A stretch of DNA of 64,000 bases from positions 868,001 through 932,000 of the forward strand of contig NZ_CP041372.2 of NCBI RefSeq assembly GCF_006965545.2, in the 5' to 3' direction. Position numbers and translations under genes: made by a program. A model generated the notes under the pieces. It saw only the letters and a list, made by a program, of their open reading frames with translations. It searched no databases and was not told the DNA's origin. Below, one piece after another: positions 10,101-16,761 of the stretch (position 1 is the stretch's first letter; every line of letters starts with the position of its first letter). The stretch is from Paenalkalicoccus suaedae (GTDB taxonomy: Bacteria > Bacillota > Bacilli > Bacillales > Salisediminibacteriaceae).

Positions 10101-10418
10101 TTTTCTATCACAGTAAACGAATCAGGAGAGGAGCTTGGATTTAATGGGGAATTAATCTTAGAAATCCGTGATAATGGAGCGGGAATAGAGGCAGATAAAC
10201 TGCCGTATATTTTTGAAAGATTTTTTAAATCATCCTCTGTTAATAGTAGTGGCGGAACTGGGTTAGGGCTCGCTATTACAAAACAGATTGTTGATTATCA
10301 CAAGGGCAGCATTTGGGTAGAAAGTGAGTTAGGTGTTGGAACAGTCTTTTATATACGTTTACCATTGTATATTTCGACATTAGCACAGCCTATTAGTGAG
10401 GAGGGTACGTATGGGTAA
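7119..10418 (+). CDS. Hybrid sensor histidine kinase with 7TMR-DISM input and two kinase cores
   Basis: The 1099 residues run: signal sequence; extracellular 7TMR-DISMED2-like domain (about 35-180); seven-helix membrane region (about 188-395); a short coiled coil; HisKA with HELRTP (His near 432) and a first HATPase; a receiver with acidic pocket (DDEP) and phospho-acceptor in ILDVMMP (Asp near 729); a linker coiled coil; a second HisKA with HELGTP (His near 861) and a second HATPase (DNGAGIE, then GGTGLGLAI). DISM domains are thought to bind carbohydrates or other small ligands. Two complete kinase cores around one receiver allow an internal relay before the OmpR-type partner encoded next. 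The start has a GGAGGAT site and the stop overlaps the next gene by 8 bases, so the two are co-translated. Confidence 0.92.
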   Translation: MGRKSILLLCIGLFMLSFISYPSKASNSVISEFQPLIEVNPYMSLFTDESGEMSLEDILQVEISEQFDYTGDAIPSYGYTNNTSYWVSFSINPIEFDDRSLLQLDNPTMDRVWLYKPLEDGSYQEIVSGDLLPYETRPINNRVFVFHLDLSGDEIKTYYMKLQSEGAMQIPLRLMAEERFITYSQLDYLILGLLAGLTAVMGLYNLFLYFSLRHKSYLYYVVFIAVNLMTFMAFSGLAYQFFWPELTWWNNRSIVFFIAATNLFAVIFANSFLEIPQRLPRANKFYYITVASNLVIIAILLFSYPLALNLVLIGTIMTLSFNITVAYISKNNGFVPARFFLLAWYVFIIGVLISIFTDLGFIPFTFITKYAWQITSIVELLLLSFALADKINSMRKEKEELEFDRQKNQLERLKTLERVDRLKDDFLTVTSHELRTPLAGIIGIAESLYDGAAGETSPLMRKNLSMIIVSGRRLSQLVNDITDFSKMKNNEIELFRSKVDLVELTSLVVAISETLIGDKEITIINKLSPSLPLVFADENRTQQILYNLLHNAIKYTESGTITLTSSEKEGCVYIHIEDTGQGISKDDLTRIFLPYETGSMETNGLGIGLSVTKRLLSMQQGKLEVESTLEVGTTFTFALPVYKTQSQVSQAVPVSKKELPIVSDYFLMQDEGRKSDRGRKILIADDEPINIQVLRNYLTLEGYEVIAVNNGIEVLEVLHERKDIDLVILDVMMPKLSGLRVCHEIRKSYSITELPIILLTAKNHSEDRIDAFEIGANDYIVKPFDRRELLARTATHLSLKESVKELTIKANELTEVNDRLEEKVFERTVEIQEINQQLRKKNKELMEIESSRMQLLSNISHELGTPITFLQGYLQMVREGIIDYNDHHYLELVQQKIKLLDRLIYDLFDLVKFESGRMSMDIELVNVEEWIESIQLVIEGETEHTSCDFYFLGNKGDIPAKEAELSIDMERMNQVIVNLVSNAIKHTDERGLLTFSITVNESGEELGFNGELILEIRDNGAGIEADKLPYIFERFFKSSSVNSSGGTGLGLAITKQIVDYHKGSIWVESELGVGTVFYIRLPLYISTLAQPISEEGTYG

Positions 10419-11109
10419 TAAGATTTTGATTGTGGAGGATGACAAAGACATTCGAGATTTAACGGCTTTTTACTTGGCGAAAAAAGGATATGAAGTTGAT
10501 CTCGCGGAGGATGGGTTAGTTGCTTTAAATAAAGTGAAGGAATCAAAGCCGTGTTTAGTGTTACTCGACGTCCTTCTACCAGGCATGGAGGGCTATGAGG
10601 TGTGTGAAAAGATAAGAGAAGAGTTAGATGTACCAATTATATTTTTAAGTTGCAAGCGTTCATCAACGGATAAGATTAGGGGATTGCATGCTGGTGGGGA
10701 CGACTACTTAACAAAGCCATTTGATATGGCGGAGCTTGAAGCTCGAATACAAGCCATTTTAAGAAGGCACTCATTAAGAACTGTTGAAAAAGAGGAGACT
10801 ACTCATCATCTGCAAATTCGAGATATTAGAGTAGACCTTGCAAGTTTTGATGTACAGGTTAAGGGCAAATCCATTTCCCTTTATGCAAAAGAATTACAGC
10901 TACTATTATTTTTAATGAAGCATCCTAATCAAGTCTTTAGTGCTGAACAAATTTATCAGCAAATATGGGATGTGGGTCTTTATGGAGATATTAAGACAGT
11001 TTCTGTACACATTAGAAATTTGCGAAAAAAGATTGAAGACGATCCTGCCAACCCTTCTTATATTAAAACATTGCGAGGGTTCGGATATAAATTTGTTCAT
11101 GCACAATAG
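10411..11109 (+). CDS. OmpR/PhoB-family response regulator
   Basis: A receiver domain (about 1-120; acidic pair VEDDKD, phospho-acceptor in LLDVLLPGMEG, conserved Lys in LTKPFD) is joined to a winged-helix DNA-binding domain (about 135-232; ends RGFGYKF). The ATG at 10411 is chosen because GAGGAGGG lies 7 bases before it; an in-frame start at 10396 lacks a site. Overlap with the hybrid kinase makes that kinase its likely partner. Its targets are unknown. The next transcription unit begins with a c-di-GMP riboswitch. Confidence 0.93.
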   Translation: MGNKILIVEDDKDIRDLTAFYLAKKGYEVDLAEDGLVALNKVKESKPCLVLLDVLLPGMEGYEVCEKIREELDVPIIFLSCKRSSTDKIRGLHAGGDDYLTKPFDMAELEARIQAILRRHSLRTVEKEETTHHLQIRDIRVDLASFDVQVKGKSISLYAKELQLLLFLMKHPNQVFSAEQIYQQIWDVGLYGDIKTVSVHIRNLRKKIEDDPANPSYIKTLRGFGYKFVHAQ

Positions 11110-11295
11110 TGAAAAGGATGGCTTTTGATGTTTATCCATAATTTTTAATTATTTACCTCTTTTTAACTTCATTTTAACCTTTATAGGATACAGTATTAAT
11201 ATGAAGTTGTTGGAGTTATCAAAATATTGAAATGGAAGCATAGAGAGGAGGATCTTGTGTAAGTTGTTATGTTGTGTGAAACAAAAAATTGAAAA

Positions 11296-11423
11296 CCACT
11301 CTACTAGAAAATAGCAAATCTATAGAAATATAGAGACGCAAAGCCACGGGTCTAAGGAGAATGACTCTATGATAGCCGGGTTGCCTAAGGGAAGCGGACA
11401 CGGGGAGGCCTAGGGAGCAGTGG
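11296..11423 (+). promoter_or_regulatory. Cyclic di-GMP-I (GEMM) riboswitch with long-range closing stem
   Basis: The aptamer core lies at about 11308-11386. It shows P2 (CTATA-GAAA-TATAG, a GAAA tetraloop), the conserved GACGCAAAGCC at about 11334-11344, GGGTCTAA, then ATGATAGCCGGGTTGCC, which supplies the tetraloop receptor and P3. This is the class-I order of elements. Outside the core, CCACTCTACTAG (11296-11307) is complementary, with small bulges, to CTAGGGAGCAGTGG (11410-11423). That segment holds GGGAG and a possible GTG start of the following ORF. This suggests control of translation initiation; no terminator with a T-run is visible between aptamer and ORF. The identity of the aptamer is well supported; the mechanism is inferred. 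Confidence 0.88.
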
Positions 11424-11569
11424 AAAATTGGATGGTAATGAAGCAGGAATGGGAGAGGTTATTGAGTGAGGCGCGGGAATTAGGAATACCACCCGAACAG
11501 GTAAGAGACTTTTTACTAAATCAAGCTTTATCACAACATATACAACTAGAGCAAGAATACATCTCTTAG
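11420..11569 (+). CDS. SinI/SlrA-like anti-repressor (short ORF)
   Basis: A short ORF sits directly behind the c-di-GMP riboswitch. Its core EWERLLSEARELGIPPEQVR, followed by DFLLN, has the spacing of the SinI anti-repressor helix-hook: in B. subtilis SinI and SlrA a Trp, an EA pair, a Gly or Asn turn, Val/Ile-Arg and a Phe or Tyr-Leu occupy these positions. SinI and SlrA bind SinR and free matrix genes from repression. Three starts are possible: GTG 11420 (49 aa, 11 bases after GGGGAGG), ATG 11432 (45 aa) and ATG 11438 (43 aa). The GTG is listed because it has the best ribosome site and lies in the long-range stem. A strong terminator follows at 11657. Homology is judged by eye. Confidence 0.68.
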   Translation: MENWMVMKQEWERLLSEARELGIPPEQVRDFLLNQALSQHIQLEQEYIS

Positions 11570-11656
11570 TTAACCTATTCACACGATGAACTAGTGGTGT
11601 AACAAGCGTGTGAATAAGATGGCGTATCTGTATGTTCTTTATATTGAATTTGAATC

Positions 11657-11700
11657 AAGCTGACACTCTTCTTATTGGGTGTTAGCTTTTTTGTTGTTTT
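11657..11700 (+). terminator. Terminator of riboswitch/SinI-like unit
   Basis: AGCTGACAC pairs with GTGTTAGCT (one G-U), followed by a run of T. It shows that the small unit is transcribed on its own. Confidence 0.8.
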
Positions 11701-12177
11701 GGGAAGTCTATAACCTTTATATCTATGGATAGCTTGTTGCAATGTAGATAGGCGCGATGCCGCCGAAGGGATGTAGAGACTTTTACATGTGGGTGGAATG
11801 AACGAACAAGAATCAAATATAACCGACTGATTTAAATGTATAATCCCCCGTATAGTCAAGCCCCTCACTACTTCGTCCAAAAAAGAAGTCGCTATAAAAA
11901 AAGCCGATACCGTATCGCACTAGAAGCTTTGCTCGAAGCTCTTCAGTTTATTCTATTTTTAGTCAGCGCTACATGTGTGTGATGTGCGATCATCAACATA
12001 AAGAGCAACAGTCACGTAAATCACTCTCATTTTAAGATGCATTAATAGGTAAAAAGAAATACATATTGTATGAAACTATCGCAAACAATAAAAGAACGTA
12101 GAGAAATGACGCAACGACTTTTTACTAGCAAAATCCCTGATAAAATACAGATATATATTTAAAGGAAGAGGTGAGGA
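11701..12177. other. Intergenic region without recognised gene
   Basis: About 480 bases contain only low-quality ORFs. A minus-strand ORF of about 100 codons runs through the terminator hairpin and is rejected. The last bases carry AAGGAAGAGGTGAGG, the ribosome site of the next gene. Confidence 0.4.
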
Positions 12178-12474
12178 ATGATGTCAACTATGCGCGAAAC
12201 GCAGTCGAGCCACTCTGCTGTGCTACAAACATCTATTTTCGCGGGTAAGATGGTTATCATATTCAACATGTCTTATGTTGCCTCGACTCTTTTGACTGGA
12301 ACGATTATGACGATAGAGCGAGTCCTTGGAGCTGGGGCAATTGTGTTTGCTTCTGCTTTTGCCATCGGTCTACTACTAAATGTACGTAACCACGAGCCGC
12401 CTGCATGGATGGTTAAATCACTTGTAGCAGCTTCGGCTATTTCCGCTCTAGCCTTGTCCATTTGGGCACTTTGA
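12178..12474 (+). CDS. Small membrane protein
   Basis: The family is not recognised. The 98 residues contain a Ser- and Thr-rich N-terminus and two or three hydrophobic segments (about 20-40, 47-67 and 80-97) separated by a short polar loop with NHEPP. Start could be either of two adjacent ATG codons; GGAAGAGGTGAGG precedes them. It is monocistronic, with a perfect 15-bp hairpin behind it shared with the convergent isoprenoid gene. Confidence 0.65.
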   Translation: MMSTMRETQSSHSAVLQTSIFAGKMVIIFNMSYVASTLLTGTIMTIERVLGAGAIVFASAFAIGLLLNVRNHEPPAWMVKSLVAASAISALALSIWAL

Positions 12475-12564
12475 GTCGACGGAGCAATATAAGTAGAATC
12501 TCGTTACCCTAAGCATTCATAAGCAAAGGGTGACTACATACAAGCTTATACGTGTAGCATCACA

Positions 12565-12594
12565 AAAGGCATGACGCAATTGCGTCATGCCTTT
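12565..12594. terminator. Perfect palindromic bidirectional terminator
   Basis: AAAGGCATGACGCAA is followed directly by its exact complement TTGCGTCATGCCTTT, between convergent genes. Confidence 0.85.
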
Positions 12595-12601
12595 ACTCGT
12601 A

Positions 12602-13426
12602 TTACCTGTCCACCTTAATTTCTTCTACCGTTTGCTCTACCTCTGCACGGGACATTTTTTCACGTCCACTTCGAAGCGCCTTCAGTGTTTTTTTAGCCAA
12701 AGCTAGAGGAATGCGACAGAACAAGAGGATATTTTTAGTCGAAATATCCTTCATATATTCGTCACCTAGAGCAAGATTTGCTTCTGCATAATCAAACGTT
12801 TGGCTGATAGTCCAGCCATCTGGGATGAAAGAAACACCACGTTCTTTATCTTCTTCAACGTTACGTAGAATATTAACTGTTTGAAGACCGCGTCCGTAAG
12901 CAATTGCAAGATCACGATCTGTCTTAGTCCCGTCGTGCCATTCCCAAATATCTGATAGCATAACGCCAACAAGACCTGCCACGTAATACGTATAATCGTC
13001 TAAGTCTTCCTTTGTTCGAATGACCCATTCCTTCTCTGCCCAATCAGCCATTCCAGTCGCCATCGTGCTTGTAAACTCTTTGACTTTGTGGATGATTCCG
13101 TCCGGGCAAGTTGATAGCCAGTCATTTAATCGAAGTGTTACCTCAGGAAGTACGTCCTTATGAGGTGCTACTAGCTCTTGATAAGCCGTAGCATCAAATT
13201 GCTCTTCGTTTAAAAGGGAGCTCGTAGCTCGGAGAAGATAGTTTTTTGTTTGTGGTAGCAGTACCTCACTGTCTTCGATCTCATCAATTGCGCGCATGCA
13301 CAAATAGGCAGATGCCACCGTCTTCTTTAATGTAGGCTGAAGAAGGGTGATTGGTATGTAAAAGGTTCTGCTCGTGTCCTTTAACATACTCATCGCTTCT
13401 TTTTGAATTTTCTTCTCGTTACTCAC
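12602..13426 (-). CDS. Squalene/phytoene synthase family protein, YisP-like
   Basis: The fold is that of trans-isoprenyl head-to-head synthases. The first Asp-rich motif is intact (D48-E-I-E-D52 in MRAIDEIED). The second reads N189-V-E-E-D193 in NILRNVEEDKERG, where true synthases have D-x-x-x-D. As I recall, B. subtilis YisP, which hydrolyses farnesyl diphosphate to farnesol and affects biofilm formation, also departs from the canonical second motif, so a phosphatase role is plausible. No carotenoid desaturase or hopanoid cyclase is nearby to supply a pathway. Length (274 aa) is normal. The gene is single and shares a palindromic terminator with its convergent neighbour. Confidence 0.82.
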   Translation of the reverse strand: MSNEKKIQKEAMSMLKDTSRTFYIPITLLQPTLKKTVASAYLCMRAIDEIEDSEVLLPQTKNYLLRATSSLLNEEQFDATAYQELVAPHKDVLPEVTLRLNDWLSTCPDGIIHKVKEFTSTMATGMADWAEKEWVIRTKEDLDDYTYYVAGLVGVMLSDIWEWHDGTKTDRDLAIAYGRGLQTVNILRNVEEDKERGVSFIPDGWTISQTFDYAEANLALGDEYMKDISTKNILLFCRIPLALAKKTLKALRSGREKMSRAEVEQTVEEIKVDR

Positions 13427-13611
13427 ACGAAATCTCCTCCCCGATTGTCGTTCCTAGTAGGTGAATATATCTCTACCTTATAGAGTAGCAAAAATTAGGC
13501 ATATAAAACAGTATAGTCCCTTCATTTTTTCAGTTTTTTTCGAGCAGAAAATTAGATGTCAAAGTTTTGCTCATGATAGTATAAAGCTACCATCATGAGA
13601 GGGTGAGTTTT

Positions 13612-13872
13612 ATGGCAACTAAACTTACAGCAGAAGAGATTGATCGTATTGTCGAAATGGCATGGGAGGACCGTACTCCGTTTGAAGCAATTGAGATTCA
13701 ATACGGACTCAAAGAGAAGGATGTTATTAAATTAATGAGGAAAGAAATGAAGGCATCCTCCTTTAACATGTGGAGAAAACGAATGAACAACCGACAAACA
13801 AAGCATCTATCCAAGTTTCCTAAAGAAGAAGCACGGTTTCGATCACCAAATCAAAAGCCGCTCTCGTATTAA
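13612..13872 (+). CDS. DUF2805 / TIGR03643 family protein
   Basis: This is a small basic protein of 86 residues with the family hallmark EEIDRIVEMAWEDRTPFEAI, then IQYGL and LMRKEMKASSFNMWRKR. The first half looks like a helix-turn-helix and the C-terminus is rich in Arg and Lys, so nucleic-acid binding is plausible; the function of the family is unknown to me. The ATG at 13612 is preferred to GTG 13603, because GAGAGGGTGA then lies at the right distance. Confidence 0.85.
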   Translation: MATKLTAEEIDRIVEMAWEDRTPFEAIEIQYGLKEKDVIKLMRKEMKASSFNMWRKRMNNRQTKHLSKFPKEEARFRSPNQKPLSY

Positions 13873-13950
13873 GATTGTGTAAATAGAATCTATTTGTCTA
13901 GAACCTATGCTACTATATAACAATCAAAATAGAGATAGGTGATAACGGCA

Positions 13951-14688
13951 ATGGATTTAGAATTAGGCTTGTTTATGATCGTGGTAATGTGCGCGATCTT
14001 AATCGGAATATCAAAAACAGCATTACCAACATTAGGAATACTCGTCACGGCGATCATGGCGACAGTTTTCCCCGCACGGGAATCAATCGCTTTGGTTTTA
14101 CCTATGCTTATTTTAGCTGATATAGTGGCAGTTACTTATTACAGAAGTAGCGTTAATTGGGGAACGCTTCTAAGACTCATTCCGTGGGTCAGCGGAGGAC
14201 TAATGCTCGGCTTCCTCTTCTTGTTTTTAATTGACTTAAATCGCCCTTTAGAGATCGTACTTGGATGTATTATCTTATTAATGGTGACTTTACAGCTCTA
14301 TAATCAACGCACAAATAAAGAGCCCAAAGCCTCCATTTTACTTACAGCTGGACTGGGTACACTTGCTGGGTTTTCGACTATCACAGGCAATGCAGCAGGA
14401 CCAGTCATGGCCATCTTTTTACTCGCAGCCGGGCTCAAAAAAGAGCAATTCATCGGTACTGGTGCGTGGTTTTTCCTCACGGTTAACGTGATTAAACTCC
14501 CACTATTTGCTTACCTAGGGCTCTTTTCAACTCAGGCACTCACCATGTCAGTGTGGCTTATCCCAGCGGTACTCTTAGGCTCCATTATTGGCATTCTAGC
14601 ATTAAAACGCATCCCACAAGCATCCTTCAACTACCTCATCCTAGCGCTATCCGTCTTAGGCGCGCTTGGACTACTACTAAATATCTAA
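13951..14688 (+). CDS. TauE/SafE family sulfite exporter-like permease
   Basis: An integral membrane protein of 245 residues with about eight hydrophobic helices and the two inverted half-repeats typical of TauE/SafE (early GISKTALPTLGI; later TAGLGTLAGFSTITGNAAGP). The family moves sulfite, sulfoacetate or other small organic anions; the substrate cannot be read from sequence. ATG 13951 is preferred because TAGGTG lies 9 bases upstream; GTG 13939 is an alternative. A hairpin follows. Confidence 0.85.
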   Translation: MDLELGLFMIVVMCAILIGISKTALPTLGILVTAIMATVFPARESIALVLPMLILADIVAVTYYRSSVNWGTLLRLIPWVSGGLMLGFLFLFLIDLNRPLEIVLGCIILLMVTLQLYNQRTNKEPKASILLTAGLGTLAGFSTITGNAAGPVMAIFLLAAGLKKEQFIGTGAWFFLTVNVIKLPLFAYLGLFSTQALTMSVWLIPAVLLGSIIGILALKRIPQASFNYLILALSVLGALGLLLNI

Positions 14689-14724
14689 CCTTTACTTTTG
14701 TCTAACCACATAACACCCTTCAAG

Positions 14725-14754
14725 AAGCCCGAATCGTTGCAATGATTCGGGCTT
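14725..14754 (+). terminator. Hairpin between permease and endonuclease genes
   Basis: AAGCCCGAATC pairs exactly with GATTCGGGCTT around an 8-base loop. The T-run is weak. Confidence 0.65.
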
Positions 14755-14798
14755 GCGTATATACTCTGTTTCAACAATCGAAGGAGAGGACGATACAG

Positions 14799-15626
14799 AT
14801 GCCAGAAGGTCCAGAGATTCGTAAAGCGGCAGATCAAGTAGAAAAAGCACTACAGGGTAAGCGAGTGCTGGATGTCTATTTTGCAAAAGAGCATTTGGCA
14901 GGCTATGAGGAAATGTTGACGGGGGCAGTGGTGACAGGCGTTGACACAAAAGGGAAGGCGATGCTCACGCGATTTGACCATGGTTATACCGTGTATTCTC
15001 ACAATCAACTTTACGGTAAATGGGTGATCCGCAACGCATACAACTATCCCAAGACAAACCGCCAGCTTCGTTTTGCGGTGCACAATGAAAAGAAGTCAGC
15101 GCTTTTATATAGTGCGTCTGATATAGAAGTATTACGTGACGAGGAAGTCGCAGATCATCCGTTTATAAAGAAGGTTGGTCCTGATATTTTAAGTGAAGAT
15201 GTTACAGAAGAAATGCTTCTAAACCGGTTTACCTCTAAATCTTTTGTGAAGCGTAACTGGGGTGGGCTGTTACTTGATCAGCATTTTATTGCGGGTATCG
15301 GTAACTACTTACGGAGTGAGATTTTATATGTAGCAAGGATTCACCCTAGTTTGCGCCCAATCGACTGCACGGATGAGCAGTTGGAGGCTGCTGCTCGTGC
15401 GACAATTGAATTAATGTGGCAATCGTATCGACATAATGGGATAACGAATGATTTATCACTGGCAGATAAGATGAAAGCAGACGGTCGTAAACGAAAAGAG
15501 TTCCGGCATTGGGTGTTTGCAAGGGAAGAACAGTCCTGTCATACGTGTGGTACGCCAGTTGTAAAGACACAAGTTGCAAGTAGGCGCTTATACTTTTGCG
15601 AGGTATGTCAAGCAACGCAGAAGTGA
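14799..15626 (+). CDS. nei: Endonuclease VIII-like DNA glycosylase (Fpg/Nei family)
   Basis: A base-excision-repair glycosylase/AP lyase of 275 residues. The mature N-terminus PEGPEIRKA provides the catalytic Pro and Glu of Fpg/Nei enzymes. A helix-two-turn-helix follows (around LLLDQHFIAGIGNYLRSEIL), and a C-terminal zinc finger is complete (CHTCG, then CEVCQ). The PEGPEIRKAAD form fits Nei better than MutM, which usually starts PELPEVE. The ATG at 14799 is chosen for AAGGAGAGGA just before it and because the catalytic Pro must be residue 2. An attached in-frame extension from 14742 is therefore not used. Confidence 0.88.
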   Translation: MPEGPEIRKAADQVEKALQGKRVLDVYFAKEHLAGYEEMLTGAVVTGVDTKGKAMLTRFDHGYTVYSHNQLYGKWVIRNAYNYPKTNRQLRFAVHNEKKSALLYSASDIEVLRDEEVADHPFIKKVGPDILSEDVTEEMLLNRFTSKSFVKRNWGGLLLDQHFIAGIGNYLRSEILYVARIHPSLRPIDCTDEQLEAAARATIELMWQSYRHNGITNDLSLADKMKADGRKRKEFRHWVFAREEQSCHTCGTPVVKTQVASRRLYFCEVCQATQK

Positions 15627-15737
15627 TCAGGCGTGGGACAGTACCTGTTTTTATGGACGAAGGTTTATACCTGATGGATGCGTAATATAACTAAGCTTGT
15701 GGTTGGCACGAAGTCCATAACACTAAACCACCCTAAT

Positions 15738-15781
15738 AAAAAGCAAGAAACGCCGCAGTCAATCGCGCGTTTCTTGCTTTT
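15738..15781. terminator. Bidirectional terminator
   Basis: AAAAGCAAGAAACG pairs with CGTTTCTTGCTTTT between two convergent genes. Confidence 0.85.
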
Positions 15782-15782
15782 A

Positions 15783-16625
15783 CTATTTCTTTTGTCCCAA
15801 GAGAATGTCCACATCAACAGTAAATGTATGGCCTATACGACTTTTTTGCTCCTGAGTAGCATGCTCAGCCAGTGGTGTCATGGCAATTAGCAATTGGCTC
15901 GCCTCCACAGGCAAATCAACCGTATATGTCATGTGCTCTGTCTGAAGTAGGTGAAACCGGTCATTAAATCGAGCTACCGTGTCCTCGTTCGAATAAGCGG
16001 GCTTATTAACAGCTTCGCGAATTTCCTTCAAATAATTCGTTCGTGGAACAACTTTTATGATGTAACCTCTGTCAGATAACACACGTCCAAACTCTTCGTA
16101 ATTAGATGGCGATAAAATATTTAAAACAATTGATATCGAATGGTCGCTAAGCGGTGTTTGCGCAAGATCGCTTACAAACCAAAAAGCTTCTTCATATGCT
16201 TTTGCTGCTTCTACGATTCCAGCTTTCGCAAGATCAAATCCAAAGCTTGCACGCGGTCTAGTGCCCAAGTACTCTTGCATAATAATAAGCGGGCTACCCT
16301 CTCCACTACCCATATCCGCGATCGTCCACTCTTTATCTAAAGCTAAGTTATTTATTATTTCCGCTACTTTCTTAAGAAAAGGGGTAAACAGTCCGTAATG
16401 AACTAAGAGCTGTCGTCTTGCTTCAAAAAGGTCTTTTGTATACAAGGAATCCATAGATTTTGTCGCTACATGTATATGACCTTGTTTTGCGATATCAAAG
16501 GAATGCTGATGTATACAATAAATGGTGCCCTCATCTACAGTACAAGGCTCTTTACAGATAGGACATCGTAACAACCATGCTACTTCATTGAGGCGCTCGC
16601 CTACTAGAATTCTTTTTTTCTTCAT
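15783..16625 (-). CDS. rlmA: 23S rRNA guanine N1-methyltransferase, RlmA family
   Basis: The enzyme methylates a guanine of 23S rRNA helix 35 with SAM. The N-terminal zinc finger is visible (CPICKEPC, then C-x3-HSFD as IYCIHQHSFDIAKQGHI) and is followed by LFEARRQLL, as in E. coli RlmA. The SAM site is DMGSGEGSP (motif I), then FGFDLAKAGI. In Gram-positive bacteria the homologues (RlmAII, TlrB) act at G748 and influence tylosin sensitivity, so this member probably modifies that position; this is inferred from taxonomy. Length of 280 aa is normal. Single gene. Confidence 0.87.
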   Translation of the reverse strand: MKKKRILVGERLNEVAWLLRCPICKEPCTVDEGTIYCIHQHSFDIAKQGHIHVATKSMDSLYTKDLFEARRQLLVHYGLFTPFLKKVAEIINNLALDKEWTIADMGSGEGSPLIIMQEYLGTRPRASFGFDLAKAGIVEAAKAYEEAFWFVSDLAQTPLSDHSISIVLNILSPSNYEEFGRVLSDRGYIIKVVPRTNYLKEIREAVNKPAYSNEDTVARFNDRFHLLQTEHMTYTVDLPVEASQLLIAMTPLAEHATQEQKSRIGHTFTVDVDILLGQKK

Positions 16626-16761
16626 TCGTATAACCTCTTTTATTCAAATATATGTTTGTAATTAGGACACTTCTCTCGAAAGTAAATATTGTAAATAACC
16701 GTCAAAAATTGTATAACTAAGCTAGGAAGTATTATGATTTACACCGCAGGGGTGAGGATAA

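Noticed and set aside
10349-10636. Minus-strand ORF of 95 codons
   Set aside because: It is antisense to the well-defined kinase and response regulator genes, with no ribosome site.
11575-11880. Minus-strand ORF of 101 codons
   Set aside because: It reads through the terminator hairpin of the SinI-like unit, has low-complexity content and no ribosome site.
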